DNA from: Carettochelys insculpta
Taxonomy: Eukaryota > Chordata > Testudines > Carettochelyidae
Assembly (NCBI RefSeq): GCF_033958435.1
Contig: NC_134137.1
Location: 66,232,001 to 66,296,000, forward strand
Direction of reading: 5' to 3'
Length of the DNA: 64,000 bases
The notes below the pieces were generated by a model. That model searched no databases. It was not told where the DNA came from and saw nothing but the letters and a program-made list of their open reading frames with translations. Below, piece after piece: positions 44,166 to 55,781 of the stretch. Position 1 is the stretch's first letter. Each line of letters begins with the position of its first letter. A program made the translations under genes and the position numbers.

Positions 44166-44189
44166 GCCCCCACCCACCCACCCACCCAC
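44166..44189. repeat. (CCCA)n short tandem repeat
   Basis: Five or so CCCA units within CCCCCACCCACCCACCCACC. Confidence 0.85.
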
Positions 44190-44479
44190 GCTCTCTGGAC
44201 AGCCTGGGTTTCTACTGGTGGTGCGCAGCTGCACATGCCTGGCTGCACAAAAGGACATTTATCCCGGCCCATAGATAGAAAAAAATTGGAGAGAGCCCTG
44301 GTGTGGGGCACCCCTCCCCCCACCCGGATCATCTCTGCTCCGCCGGCTGAGCCAGGCTGTAAGGAAGCGAACCCAATGCAGGGCCCCCTTTACGGCGGGC
44401 CTAAGGCAACAGAGCTCCCCGGGGGTAAATGGTGGTGGGTGTATTTAATCACCCCCCAACGGGAGGCAACCGAGGAGCC

Positions 44480-45530
44480 CCTGCTGCCCCTGCGCTCCCT
44501 ACAATAGGAGGCTCCAGGCTGCCGCTAGGGACGATTTCGGAGCTTTTTTATTCACAGCCGCCGGTCCTTCTGTCCTTCCCCCCCTAGCCCTCGGCCGCGG
44601 CCCGTTGTGCTCCTTCCGCCCGCTGGGCGGCTGCCCGGCTCCTCTCAAGGTCGCCGCTGCGCCCCCGCGCGCCCCCTGCCCCACCTGTTCCGCCGCTCGT
44701 CTCCGGCTCTGGCGAGCAGGGGAATTTTCCCTCGCTCCCTTGCCGCAGCCCTCGCACTCGCGCGCGCCCAGCCCGGCTCCGACACACACGCCCGCCCGGG
44801 AGCAGTGGTGGCTGCTTCCTCCAGCGCCCCTCAGCCGGCGCCGCTCGCCGGGGCGTCCTCTGCCCGCAGCGCCTCTCGCAACCTGCGGCGGCCGGGCTCG
44901 CGCTCCGCCCGGGACGGGGCTGGGGGCTGCGCGGCGCCGGCCGAGGGGGAAGGGGTCGAGCCGCGCTGCGCCGCGCCGCAGGTGAGAGGGGAGCAAGGGA
45001 GGGGGCGCAGCGGCGGCGGCGGCAGCAGCAGCAGCAGCAGCAGCCCTGGGCTGTGCCGCTTCCCGCGGCCAGCGGCGCAGCTCTGCGGGGGCGCGCAGGG
45101 GCTCGCCGCGCTTCCCAGCGCCCATCCGCTGCCAGCTTCCCCCCCCCCACGCCGGGTGTGGGTGCTTCCCCCGCCCCGGGGAGCCGGAAAGTTTGCTGGG
45201 GGAGGGGGTGTTTCTTCGGCCGGGCTGGTCCCTCCCGCGCCGCTGCTCCTGTGCCCCGCTCCCGCGCCGGGCTTCTTCTCCCCCATCCCCCCAGCCCGCT
45301 GGGCATCAATCCGCCGGCAGCACGCGTGGGGCAGACAGCGAGCGCCTGGCCCCTCCGACCGCACCCCTCCTGCCCAGGGCTCCTTCCCGCTCATTGGCTG
45401 CAGAGCCTCCCCAGCCCTCCAGCCTGGGATGCTGCCTGCCCTGAGGACCTGGAGCCTGGGTGAAGCCATCCCTGCAAAGTCCCTCTCGCTGCAGTTCCCA
45501 GGACAACTTGGCTGTAACTAAAGAGCCGCT
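44480..45530 (+). promoter_or_regulatory. CpG island, candidate promoter and first exon
   Basis: About 1 kb of dense CpG and GC in a setting that is otherwise AT-rich and CpG-poor, and not part of any transposon I recognise. A splice-donor-like CCGCAG/GTGAGAG lies at 44981/44982, giving a possible plus-strand first exon ending there; the next 3 kb look like intron. Long frames run on both strands, as expected in GC-rich DNA, and none shows a domain. It may be the 5' end of a host gene whose other exons lie outside the window. Confidence 0.6.
45011..45044. repeat. CGG/CAG trinucleotide repeat
   Basis: Four CGG units followed by about seven CAG units (45011-45044) inside the CpG island, just downstream of the candidate donor. 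Confidence 0.85.
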
Positions 45531-48357
45531 GCACTAGGTGACTGACTTTTTTTTTTCTTCCCCCGTTGGGTCCCTTGGGTGAGTGTATAAGGCAGGTTTC
45601 ACCGAAGTTGCAAATGACGGGACTTGGGTGTGCGCCAGTCAGGGACCGAGAGACCCTTAGTTACCACTTGAACAACATCCCTTCTGGGAGCATGTCTTGC
45701 CTCTTGGCGAGAAGATGGACTTGGTGCACTAGGTCTTATCCAGCTCTAATTTCTCTATGCTCATCACTAGGGGTGGTTTATTGTTGTGTGACATGGAGAG
45801 AGCTGGCTTATATTTCACTCCTGCTCTTCATTTTAAGTGGGCATTGATAATGAGTAATGGGCTCTTTAAGGAGAGGGTAGACATTAGGATGAATTCCACT
45901 CTGGGCTGAGAAAAGGAGCTCTGAGGTCATTAGTGTGATTTGTGTGCTTTATATGTGTGTGTGTTACTTTTAATATCAGAAGTTCCATTGTAATATGTCA
46001 AAGCTTTGATGTCTTTTGGAGCATAACTCATTCATTTTCTCTCAAATTTTAATGCAACAAAAAGTAATATGCATCGATAAATTTAAGAAAAATATTGAAA
46101 GGCCTCTGAAATATTATGTGTTGTGTAGGATGTGAAATTTCAGATGTCCATGAAAGAGTATCAGTTATTCCACTAGTTTTATTTAAAATCTTTCTTTGTG
46201 GCTATCTCTGAGCATACATCTATTCATCTGTCACTCTGTTTCTAAGTGTGATTGCCTTCTCCTAAGCTCTGATTCCATCATGTTCAGATGATGCCATCAC
46301 AAGCTCTAATATTATCTGGCAAAATACTCATATTTTTTTAAAAAATCCCTTGTTTAGGAAGCTTTGTCAGTGTAAAAATATGTGACTTATTTACTGTTAG
46401 TATTGCTGTTTGGAATTTTAGATACAGTATCCTGCAGTGTGGTTCGTTATACTGTATACCTTTTTTTGACTTTTTTGCCTATCCCAACATTATGTAAATA
46501 AATGGAAATCCTCAAAATGAGTACAATCTAAATAGCAAAATTTTCTCCCATTGGAATTATAAACTGTTTGCCTCTCTTTTTCTCCCATTCTGTTAAGTGG
46601 AATTATAAAGAACTTTATGGGCCACTATCATAACTCTAAGGTAGTTAGGGGAGGCTTGTTCCACTTGTAAAGAATATTATAGTCTTTGACAATTTAGGGT
46701 AACAAACTGTAGACATGGTTGCAGAAAATGACTCTGTGTGTGTGTGCGTGTGTAAGTAAAGAGAGAGAGAAAAAAAGAGTACTTAAGGTAGTTTTTATTT
46801 ATTGTCCAGGGATATTTGCATCCTTCTTGAGTCTTCAATTTAAATAGGTTTCAAGTCATTCTCTCTTTCTCTCTCCATATTTCTCTTAGTCATTGTAAAA
46901 AATTAAGATGTGACTCCTGTTTAAATTTTAGAAAGCGTTATTGTCAGGCAAACCAGGCAATGGATCATGATATCAGACAATAGTATTTTGTTCCCTAGCA
47001 ACCACCCACTGTGAAAAGAAAACAAAAGAAACAAAAGGATGGTGGATGCTTCCAAATCATAATAGTAATCGATTGAAACCCTAAAGCTGGTGCAGAACTA
47101 CAAGTGAGACTTGCTCCTCTTCGTTTGCTTCAAAGCTGCTTTTTAAATATTTCACTTTGGCAAAGAAGGGATTTAAAATGTTCTGAAATAAATAATTAAA
47201 ATTTCACTCAAATGCTTACAGCTTGACAGTTCTAAATGTTAGAGTAAAAGGGCACAAGACTGGTAGTAACTGTAAAGTTTTGACGTAACAGTTCTAAATA
47301 GCTTTTACAACATTTTATCACTGTTTTATAATAAAATATTACTAAACTTATAAAATCTTACCTAAATGTATATATTACTCAGTGTAGGTAATGTGCAATA
47401 TTTATTGGATGTAAGAATAGAAAAAGTATAGCATTATTCTGTCCACTGTATTTATTAGAATTTTGTATTTCTCTGAGTGACACAAAATCTAGTCAGTAAA
47501 ACCTATGGTGCCTCTGCCTTGTTTAAAATCTTGTGACCTGATATGCTTCCATTGAAACCAATGGATGAACTGCCACACTGGGTGCTAAACTGTTATCCTT
47601 ATAAAAGCTGTTTTGATAGTGTAATAATGAACCACCTTTGAGACTATAAATGCCGAAATGAAATCTTGAAAGCGGGCTGTATTTTAATCTTAAATGCACT
47701 GTGTGCATGGCCATCTATCTGAGAATATCTGTTATGGCACGTTGTAAATCCAGCCTGGTATCTATGGTGTTTGTTTAAAAAGCTCTAAATTGATAGGTGA
47801 ACTTTTGTGCTCAGAATTCAGGTGGTGATACTGAACTATGGAAACAAAGGGAGTTGTATAGTTTAATGTGATGAGGGGGTTGTGCATTATTATACTTCTT
47901 GCTCCTGTCCCTCTATAGTAAAAGGTTACTGTGATTAGGTAGCCTTCTACTGGGTGCCACCTTGTGGCCTAAAGGCAATCCTGCAAGCAGACCCTCACCT
48001 CAGTTTCCCCTCTTACTGCCTCAATATATAGCTTTTATAAATCCAGTAACTGTTGTCATTAGGGTTCAGTTTGAAATGGTCAAACATAAACTCAAAAGTC
48101 TCTCTCCAGCCTTAAACTGGGCACAGGCCCCAGAATCTCACCTGTCTCAGCATCTTCCTCCTCTTCTCGTCCCTTATATCTCCCAGTTGAGGGTTCCACT
48201 TTATTTTGAGTGTTTGTTGATTTAGTGGTGTTTTCAAGTCCATCCATTCTCACCTGCCTTCCCTACCTGTTGTTTCACTCTCCAAATTGCAGGTTCACTT
48301 CAGGAGCCTTCTTGCTCCCAGCAGCCTATATATGGGCCTGTCTCTGCTGCTTCTGGG
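45531..48357. other. AT-rich non-coding DNA, possibly first intron
   Basis: No gene recognised. A TG-rich tract lies at about 46735-46753. Text near 47960-48030 looks like an unclassified interspersed repeat. Confidence 0.5.
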
Positions 48358-48379
48358 AACAACAATGAAGGGTCCTGTG

Positions 48380-48450
48380 GCACCTTATAGACTAACAGAA
48401 AAGTTTTGAGCTTGAGCTTTCGTGAGCACAGACTCACTTCATCAGATGCT
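48380..48450 (-). ncRNA. Hammerhead-like ribozyme motif, P2 3' end
   Basis: Minus strand: CTGATGA (48445-48439), stem II GTGAG/CTCAC around TCTGTG, GAAA (48421-48418), and a GTC at 48392-48390. The core matches the hammerhead consensus exactly. Compared with P3, stem II has changed from GTGGG/CCCAC to GTGAG/CTCAC, a paired change. Stems I and III are not clear by eye. Confidence 0.55.
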
Positions 48451-48520
48451 GGTCTTGGAAATCTGCAGATCCAGGTATAAATAAGCCAGAGCAAGGGTGG
48501 GGATAACAAGGTTAGCTCAG

Positions 48521-50648
48521 TCAGCAAGGGTGAGGCTTACTACCAGCAGTTGACCTGGAGGTGTGAACACCAAGGGAGGGGAAGCTGCTTCTGCATTTAG
48601 CCAGCCATTCGCAGTCTTTGTTTAAGCCAGAGCTAAGGGCGTTGAATTTGCAGATGAATTGTAGCTCAGAAATTTCTCTTTGGAGTCTGGTCTTGAAATT
48701 TCTTTGCTGTAGGATAGCTACTTTTAAGTCTGCTACTGTGCGGCCTGGGAGATTGAAGTGCTCTCCTACAGGTTTTTGTATATTGCCATTTCTGATATCT
48801 GATTTGTGTGCGTTTATTCTTTTACGTAGAGACTGTCCAGTTTGTCCAATGTATATAGCAGAGGGGCATTGCTGGCACATGATGGCATAAATTATATTGG
48901 TAGATGTGCAGCTGAATGAACCCACGATGGTGTGGCTGATCTGGTTAGGTCCTGTAATGGTGCTGCTGGTGTGTATATGTGGGCAGAGCTGGCAATGAGG
49001 TTTGTTGCATGGATGGGTCCCTGAGTTAGAGTGACTGTGGTGCGGCGTATAGTTGCTGGTTAGGATTTGCTTCAGGTTGGCAGGTTGTCTGTGGGCAAGG
49101 ACTGGTCTGCCTCCCAAGGCCTGTGAAAGTGGGGGATCATTGTCCAGGATGGGTTGTAAATCCCTGATGATGTGCTGTAGAGGTTTTAGCTGAGGACTGT
49201 AGGTGATGGCAAGTGGTGTTCTGTTGGTTTCTCTCTCAGGCTTGTCCTGTAGTAAGAGGCTTCGTGGCACAAGTCTGGCTCTGTTGATCTGTTTTTTTCA
49301 TTTCCTCAGGTGGGTATTGCAGTTTCAAGAATGCTTGGTAGAGATCCTGTAGGTGTTTGTTTCTGTTGGAGGGGTTGGAGCAAATGCGGTTATATCTTAG
49401 TGCTTGGCTGCAGACAATGGATCATGTGGTGTGTCTGGGATGGAAGCTGGAGGCATGAAGGTAGGCGTAGCGGTCAGTGGGTTTACGGTTCAGGGTGGTA
49501 TTGATGTGGCCATTGTGTATTAGCACCGTGGTGTCCAGGAAGTGGATCTCCTGTGTGGACTGTTCCAGGCCGAGGTTGATGTTGGGGTGAAAGCTGTTGA
49601 AGTCCCGGTGGAATTCCTCCAGAGTCTCCTTCCCATGGGTCCAGATGACGAAGATGTCATCAATGTAGCGTAAGCAGAGATGGGGTGTTAGTGGATGAGA
49701 GCTAAGGAAGCGCTGTTCTGGGTCAGCCATGAAAATATTGGCATATTGAGGGGCCATGCCAGTACCCATAGCTGTGCCACTGATTTGAAGGTATATATTG
49801 TTGCCAAATCTGAAATAGTTGTGTGTGAGGATAAAGTTACAGAGCTCATCCATCAGATGTGCTGTAGCAGCATCAGGGATACTGTTCCAGACAGCATTTA
49901 TTCCATCTTTGTGTGGGATGTTGGTATGGAGAGCCTCTATATCCATGGTGGCTAGGATAGTGTTTTCTGGTAGGTCATCAATGTATTGCAGTTTTCTCGG
50001 GAAGTCAGTGGTGTCTCGGAGATAGCTGGGAGTGCTGGTGGCATAGGGTCTGAGGAGAGAGTCCACATAACCAGACAGTTCTTCAGTGAGAGTGCCAATG
50101 CCCGAGATGATGGGGCGTCCAGGATTTCCAGGTTTGTGGATTTTGGGTAGTAGGTAGAATAGCCCCGGACGGGGCTCTAGAGGTGTGTTGGTATAAATCT
50201 GTTCTTGTGCTTGTGCAGGGAGTGTCCTGAGCAGATGGTGTAGTTTCTTAGTGTATTCCTTGGTGGGATCTGAGGAAAGTAGCCTGTAAAATTTGGTATT
50301 GTAGAGTTGTCTGGAAGCCTCCTTTTGGTAGTCAGACCTGTTCATGGTGACAGTAGCTTCTCCTTTATCTGCCTATTTGATTATAATGTCAGGGTTGTTT
50401 CTGAGGCTGTGAATGGCATTGCGTTCTGCATGACTGAGGTTGTAAGGCAAAGGATGCTGTCTCTCCACAATTTCTGCCTGTGCACGTCGGCAGAAGCATT
50501 CTATATATAGGTCCAGACTGTTATTTTTACCCTCAGGAGGAGTCCACGTGGAGTTATTCTTCTTGTGCTGCTGGGAGGGTGTCTGTGTAATGGTGTGCTG
50601 GTCAGTGGAACAAGTTTCCCAGACCAAGTCTAGAGATTCAGGGCTCAT
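48521..50648 (-). pseudogene. Penelope-like reverse transcriptase plus GIY-YIG endonuclease (P2), three lesions
   Basis: The reverse transcriptase part has FYLLPKIHKPGNPGRPI, SGIGTLTEELSGYVDSLL, NTILATMDIEALHTNIPH, SGTAMGTGMAPQYANIFMAD and the catalytic LRYIDDIFVIWTHG (YIDD intact). The endonuclease part has CPSAIYIGQTGQSLRKRINA and HKSDI, preceded by the paired-cysteine CNKPHCQLCP motif. Three lesions separate it from an open frame: an in-frame TAG at about 50370-50372 (glutamine expected), a TGA right after FHPRHTT at about 49422, and one extra A in the A-run near 49293. In the family one protein does both DNA nicking and reverse transcription. The N-terminus is probably incomplete. Confidence 0.85.
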
Positions 50649-50650
50649 CC

Positions 50651-52600
50651 TAGCTCAAGCTCCAGCCCAAGTTCCAGTATCTACACAGATGTTTTTAGCA
50701 CACTAACACGAGTCTGATAGCTTGGGCTGGGAGGCTCCCTCCCAGATGCCCTGCAGAGAGAGAGAGAGAGAGAGAGGTCCCAGAAAGAACAGAGTGAAAT
50801 AGAGACATCTATGCTGCAAGCAGCTTGGCTTCTTTCTCTTGCTGTTATAGGTTGGATTATTCCAGCTTGTTTGTGCCTCCTTAATAAGCAGGGGGATGAT
50901 CCCTCCTTGCTAGCAAGGCACCCTGTTAAAGTTACAAAACATTCTTCATAAAGCTTTATATGTTGACCTTCTGACAGTACTTTTTTTTAAATAATGGTAG
51001 GTGTAGCGTTATCTTTTTTCAGAGTGGCTGGGAACTGGCGTCCCCACCAGCCTGCAGCAGAGCGGGGTTAGGTGAGGAGCCGGAGCCCCCTGCTGGCCCT
51101 GTGGCAACCCCAGTTGCGGGAACCTGGCTGGCGGCAGGGAGTAGAGAGAGGCGAGGAGCCATACTGGCTCCCTTTTTTTTTTTTTTTTTTACAAAGAAAG
51201 AAAAGCACTACCTTCTGTAATATAAATAAATTATGTTGTGCTGTGGTTAATTGTCTTAGTCACACCCAGGCTGGTTGCAGTTGTGAAGCAAGTGAAATAG
51301 ACGTATTTATTACATGCAGGAGAGTTAAAACATCTTGTCTTTGCAAACTGTAAAATTACAAGAAAAATTTGATACTGGGAAAGCAGCAAACTTTGTATAT
51401 GCATTATTAATCAACATTTTGTGTTCAGCTGGGAACTGGATACCCTCAATGATTTCTGGGGGTTCAGAACTTTTTTTTAAAAGATTCAATATGCTGTCAT
51501 ATATGATTAATTTATATTACACATAGGTGTGTTTCAAGATCATTTGACACATTCAAATACACGAACACTCTGAATAAAAATGATTGAAGTTGGGTGGTGA
51601 GAGAATATTGTAATTATAATTCTCTGCAGTACCAATGACTAGCTATTTTCTTATATACATTTCAAAATCAGATGTGTGCAATTTGGTGTGATGAGTTTGG
51701 TACTCATTTTTTGTAGCAAATAATAAGTTCTGCAGTATTTTTCTAAAATGGCACTCCTGAATTTAGGAATCCTGAAACCAGGGGACCTACAGACTAATCT
51801 CGCCGTGTCTTGGAATAGTGACAACATTCCCAAATCCCCTTCCTATCCTACAGAAAAGGGCAGAAAGAAAAGCAAAAACAGGAAGAGAATGACAACTTAG
51901 CAGCTCTGCGCATAAAACTAAGGAATTTAGAGAGAGATTTAAATACTCTCTATGAAACTCCTGTCTGCCAACTGCTATGACTTTTACTGGTGGTGAATGT
52001 AAATTTGTGGATTAAAACAGCTGTGTGTTAGAGTTTTAGTTCTTGCTGCACCTCGCCTTTCACATCCAAAGTGTGGTGCTCTTTTTTCCCTCCTAAGTTC
52101 CTTCCTATTCAAGGGGCAAAGAGCAATAGAGTGATTGATTGGCAGAAGTGAAAAATCAGAATGTGGGAGAGCGGTAATGTGGTAGGAAAATAGCTGCCTA
52201 TATAAGATAAAGGCCCTAATATCAGTCTGTGCTTCTTCATCTAAACTTGTGTTGCATGCATGAATTAAGAATTTGATATTTTTGTTCCTCAGGGCCCCTG
52301 TTTGCTGTCTGAAATGATGGGCCTGACTAGCTGTTCCAGACTCACAGGTCTGGAGCTCTTCAAGCAGCTCTGGAATAGTCCCTGGGAGGCCGTCCTTTGA
52401 GGGGTGCGTTCTTTCTCTCTCAGGTAAGCCCCTTGGCTTCACCTGGGACTGACCCTCAGAGCTGTCAGCACCGCCACATAATGTCATGAGCTCCCTTCAG
52501 TGGGTCCATTTGAATTGGGCACCCAGGGAAGGCATGCACTCCCAAAGAGAGGAATGCACCAAGACTTCCTTTAACCGGAGTGACTTTTCAGGCAATGCTG
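50651..52600. other. Non-coding DNA with small repeats
   Basis: Contains a decayed fragment of the CTACACTGC-type element (about 50650-50750), a GA tract at 50755-50775 and a T20 run ending at 51190. The remainder shows nothing coding. Confidence 0.5.
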
Positions 52601-54305
52601 TATCACAGAATCGTAGGACTCAAAGGGACCTTAGGAGGTCATCTAGTCCAGCCCTCAGCCTAAAGCAGGATCCACGTTAATTAAATCATCCCAGACAGAA
52701 CTTTGTCAAGCTGGGACATAAAAACCTCTAGGGATGGAGATTCTATCACCTCTCTAGGTAAAACGTGCCAGTTCTTCACCACCCGCCTGGTGAAATAATT
52801 TTTCCTAATAACCAACCTACACCTCCCCTTCTGTAACGTCAGACCATTGCTCTTTGTTCTGCCATCAGTCACTGCTGAGAACAGCCTCTCTCCATCCGCT
52901 TTAGACCCCGCCCTTTCAGGAAGTTGACGGCTCCTATCAAATTGCCCATCAGTTTTCTGCAAACTAAATAAGTCTAAGTTCCTCAGCCTCTCCTCATAGG
53001 TCATGTGCTTCAGCCCCCTAATCATGTTCGTTGCTGTCTGCTGAACCTGCTCCTGTTCATACACATCCTTTCTATACTGGGGAGGCCCACAACTGGATGC
53101 AGTACTCAAGAAGTGGCCTCACCAGTGGTGAATAGAGGGGAACAACAACTTCGCTAGATTTACTCAAAATGCTCCTCCTAATGCACCCCAATATGCTGTT
53201 AGCATTCTTGACTACAAGGGCACATTCTTGACTCATATCCAGACTCTCATCCACTGTAATCCCCAGGTCCTTTTCTGATGCATTGCTACTTAGCCAGTTG
53301 GTCCCCAGCCCGTAACAGTGCTTGGGATTCTTCTGTCCCAAATTCAGGACTCTGCTCTTGTCCTTGTTTAACCTCATCAGATTTCTTTCGGCCTAATCCT
53401 CCAATTTATCTAGGTCACTCTGGACCCTATCCCTACTCTTCAATGTGTCTGCCTCACCCTCTAGCTTAGTGTAATCTGCAAATTTGCTGAGAGTGCAATC
53501 CATCCCCTCATCCAAGTCATTAATAAGCATGTTGAACAATACTGGCCCTAGAACTTATCTTTGGGGCGCTCCACTTTAAATCGACCACCAACCAGACATT
53601 GATCACTACCCATTGGGCCCGACCATATAGCCAGCTTTCTATCCATTGTACAGTCCATGTATCTAATTCATACTTCCTTAACCTATGGGCAAGAATGTTG
53701 TGGGAAACTGTATCAAAAGTTTTGCTGAAGTCAAAGTATAACACATCCATTGACTCCCACCTGCCCACAGAGCCGGGTACCTTATCATAGAAACTAATCA
53801 GATTGGTTAGGCATGACTTACCTTTCGTGAATCCATGTTGGCTACTCTTGATCACTTTCCCCACTTCCAAGTGCTTCAAAGCAGATTCCTTGAGGATCCC
53901 TTCCCTGATTTTTCCGGGGACTGAGGTAAGGCTGACCAGTTTATAGTTCCTTGGATTGTCCTTTCTTTTTTTAAAAAATGCGTGCTATCTTTGCCTTTTC
54001 CAGTCATCTGGGACCTCTCCTGGTCTCCATGAGTTTTCAGAGATAATAGCCAAGAGCTTTGCAATGACATCTACCAATTGCCTCAATACCGTTAGATGCA
54101 TTAAATCCAGATGCATGGATTTGTGTGCTCTTAACCTGTTCTGTCACCACCAATGGCTCACCTCCTTCCCATACTGCATTTCCTAGTGCCATAGTCTGGG
54201 AGCTGACCTTACGCATGAAGACTGAGGTAAAAAAAGCATTGAGTACTTCAGCCTTTCCCACATCATCTGTCACCAGGTTACCTCCCGCATCCTGTAAATT
54301 GCTTA
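52601..54305 (-). mobile_element. CR1 LINE, 5'-truncated
   Basis: The 3' end is at left (CAGAATCGTAGGACTC...) with typical CR1 tail text. Going right on the minus strand come the C-terminal block (ATNMIRGLKHMTYEERLRNL, ITDGRTKSNG), an internal block (DKSRVLNLGQKNPKHCYGLG), and reverse transcriptase blocks (FTKGKSCLTNLISFYDKV, DFSKTFDTVSHNILAHRLRK). Stops and frameshifts are frequent: the protein is in at least five pieces (breaks near 53100, 53380-53520, 53876 and 54040). It contains the region missing from the neighbouring CR1 at 55782-57800. Confidence 0.9.
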
Positions 54306-55750
54306 TAAAAGCAGGAGGATTTATTAACTGTCTGGAATGCAGTATACAAAATTCTTATATCAGCTTAGAGAATGGAAAAAGAACAGAAAAATTCATCTGG
54401 GTGAGTCCTGAGTCCCTTTCGTCTGCCCTCTCCTGAGTCCTCTCCTCAAGTGTATGACCTGTTTCCAGTAGTCCATATGGTACTATTCCCCTAGCTCTTC
54501 AGGTCTTTGTTCTTTTCTTTTCATGTGATCATTCCTCTTAGTTCTTTGTTCTTCCACTGGCTGAAATAGGTTGGCTTTCTGGAGAGGGTAGGAATGACCA
54601 GGCTCCAGGGTCATCAGCTGCTGGGTTACAAAATATCTGAGCCTAGACATCTAGATGACAGTCACACTTGGATAGATAAGAAGAATACACCACTTTATTC
54701 CCACCACCCAATTTAAAATGCAGTACATAGGCACACACAATCTTTATAAAATAATATTGACAAAATCCCACTTCATCATACTAATGGACTAAGCAACATG
54801 TTCATCCTAGGCTTTATCTGAGATTAATGTGCTGTAGCCTTGACTTGTGATTTTGCACTAATATATTTTTCTTTTAATGTCACTTATTGGAAATTTAAAT
54901 CTAAAATCTGAATAATTGTTACCCAATTGCATGTTTATTTCCATTTATGTAAAAAGAAGAAAGAAGGAGCAGAGTCCCTCACCTGAGATATAGGAAATGT
55001 TCACACATTTAAAAAAAAAAAACTATGATCCCTGTGATTGGGGATAAAAAACCTAGCAGACATTCCACACCAAATACCAAGCATGAAATAAAAACAAAAT
55101 AACTCCCCACTGAGTAGTTATAAATAGGAAAGACTGAATATATTGTACCCTCTTCAGTTACTGACCTCCCAGACATGTTAACTCTCACACATCCTGACCC
55201 CTACCCTACATCAAAAACCGTCATGGGTAAAAAAATGGATTTTGCAGCATATCATGAAGAATAACAAATTTAAAGCCAGTGTTTGGGGTGTCCCAAAGCC
55301 AACAGCATTACCTGTTAACCCCACTCTGCATGTACACTTACAAAGTTTCACAGGGATGAGATGCTCTCTCAAGAGGACAGGTTCCCCGGTGCCATTTAGA
55401 AAATGGTTGGTGTCAGCCTCCTGACTGACACTGACTTTTCCTTTTTTAAATTTTCTCATTTTTTTTCTTTTGAAGAGTGTGTGGGGTTGAGGGAAGGGTA
55501 GAGAAACAGAGAAAAAGTTCCACTGCAGTAAGCCTTGGAGCCTGGGGTACTTGGATTTGTGGGGCTTGTTACAGAGGAGTAATTAGCATTGTAGACAATC
55601 ATGCACTGTCTGGAGCTGGGGCTTGGAGGATCTCCCCGCTCACAGAGCTTTCAGAGCCTGGGTTTCAGCCCAAGAAGGAACATACACATTGCTATTTTTA
55701 ATCCCACAGTGTGAGCCCTGCAAGCTGGAGCATGTTGGCCCTGACTCAAA
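54306..55750. other. Non-coding DNA
   Basis: No gene or clear repeat recognised. Confidence 0.5.
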
Positions 55751-55781
55751 GGGTGCAGCTACACTTGCATTCCTCTTTCGA
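55751..55781. mobile_element. Stub of a Harbinger-like element end
   Basis: GGGTGCAGCTACACTTGCAT followed by TCCTCTTTCGA resembles a Harbinger-like end (GGCTGCGTCTACACTTGC...). It stops where CR1 internal sequence begins. No matching right end was found nearby. Confidence 0.45.

Larger units (their letters stand above)
48358..50650 (-). mobile_element. Penelope-like retroelement P2, best-preserved copy
   Basis: Coding runs right to left: reverse transcriptase first (about 50648-49430), then the GIY-YIG endonuclease (about 49270-48521). The 3' terminal repeat (48520-48358) ends CACCTTATAGACTAACAG and contains a hammerhead-like core. The right (5') side stops abruptly at about 50650, next to an older element fragment, so the 5' terminal repeat is missing. 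No clear target duplication was found. Confidence 0.85.

Noticed and set aside
44607..45521. 304-codon open frame in the CpG island
   Set aside because: GC-rich DNA gives long frames on both strands; no domain, no start context preference, and a likely splice donor lies inside it.
51171..51190. T20 run as a poly(A) tail of a minus-strand processed pseudogene
   Set aside because: The adjoining sequence to the left has no coding resemblance and no flanking duplication was found.
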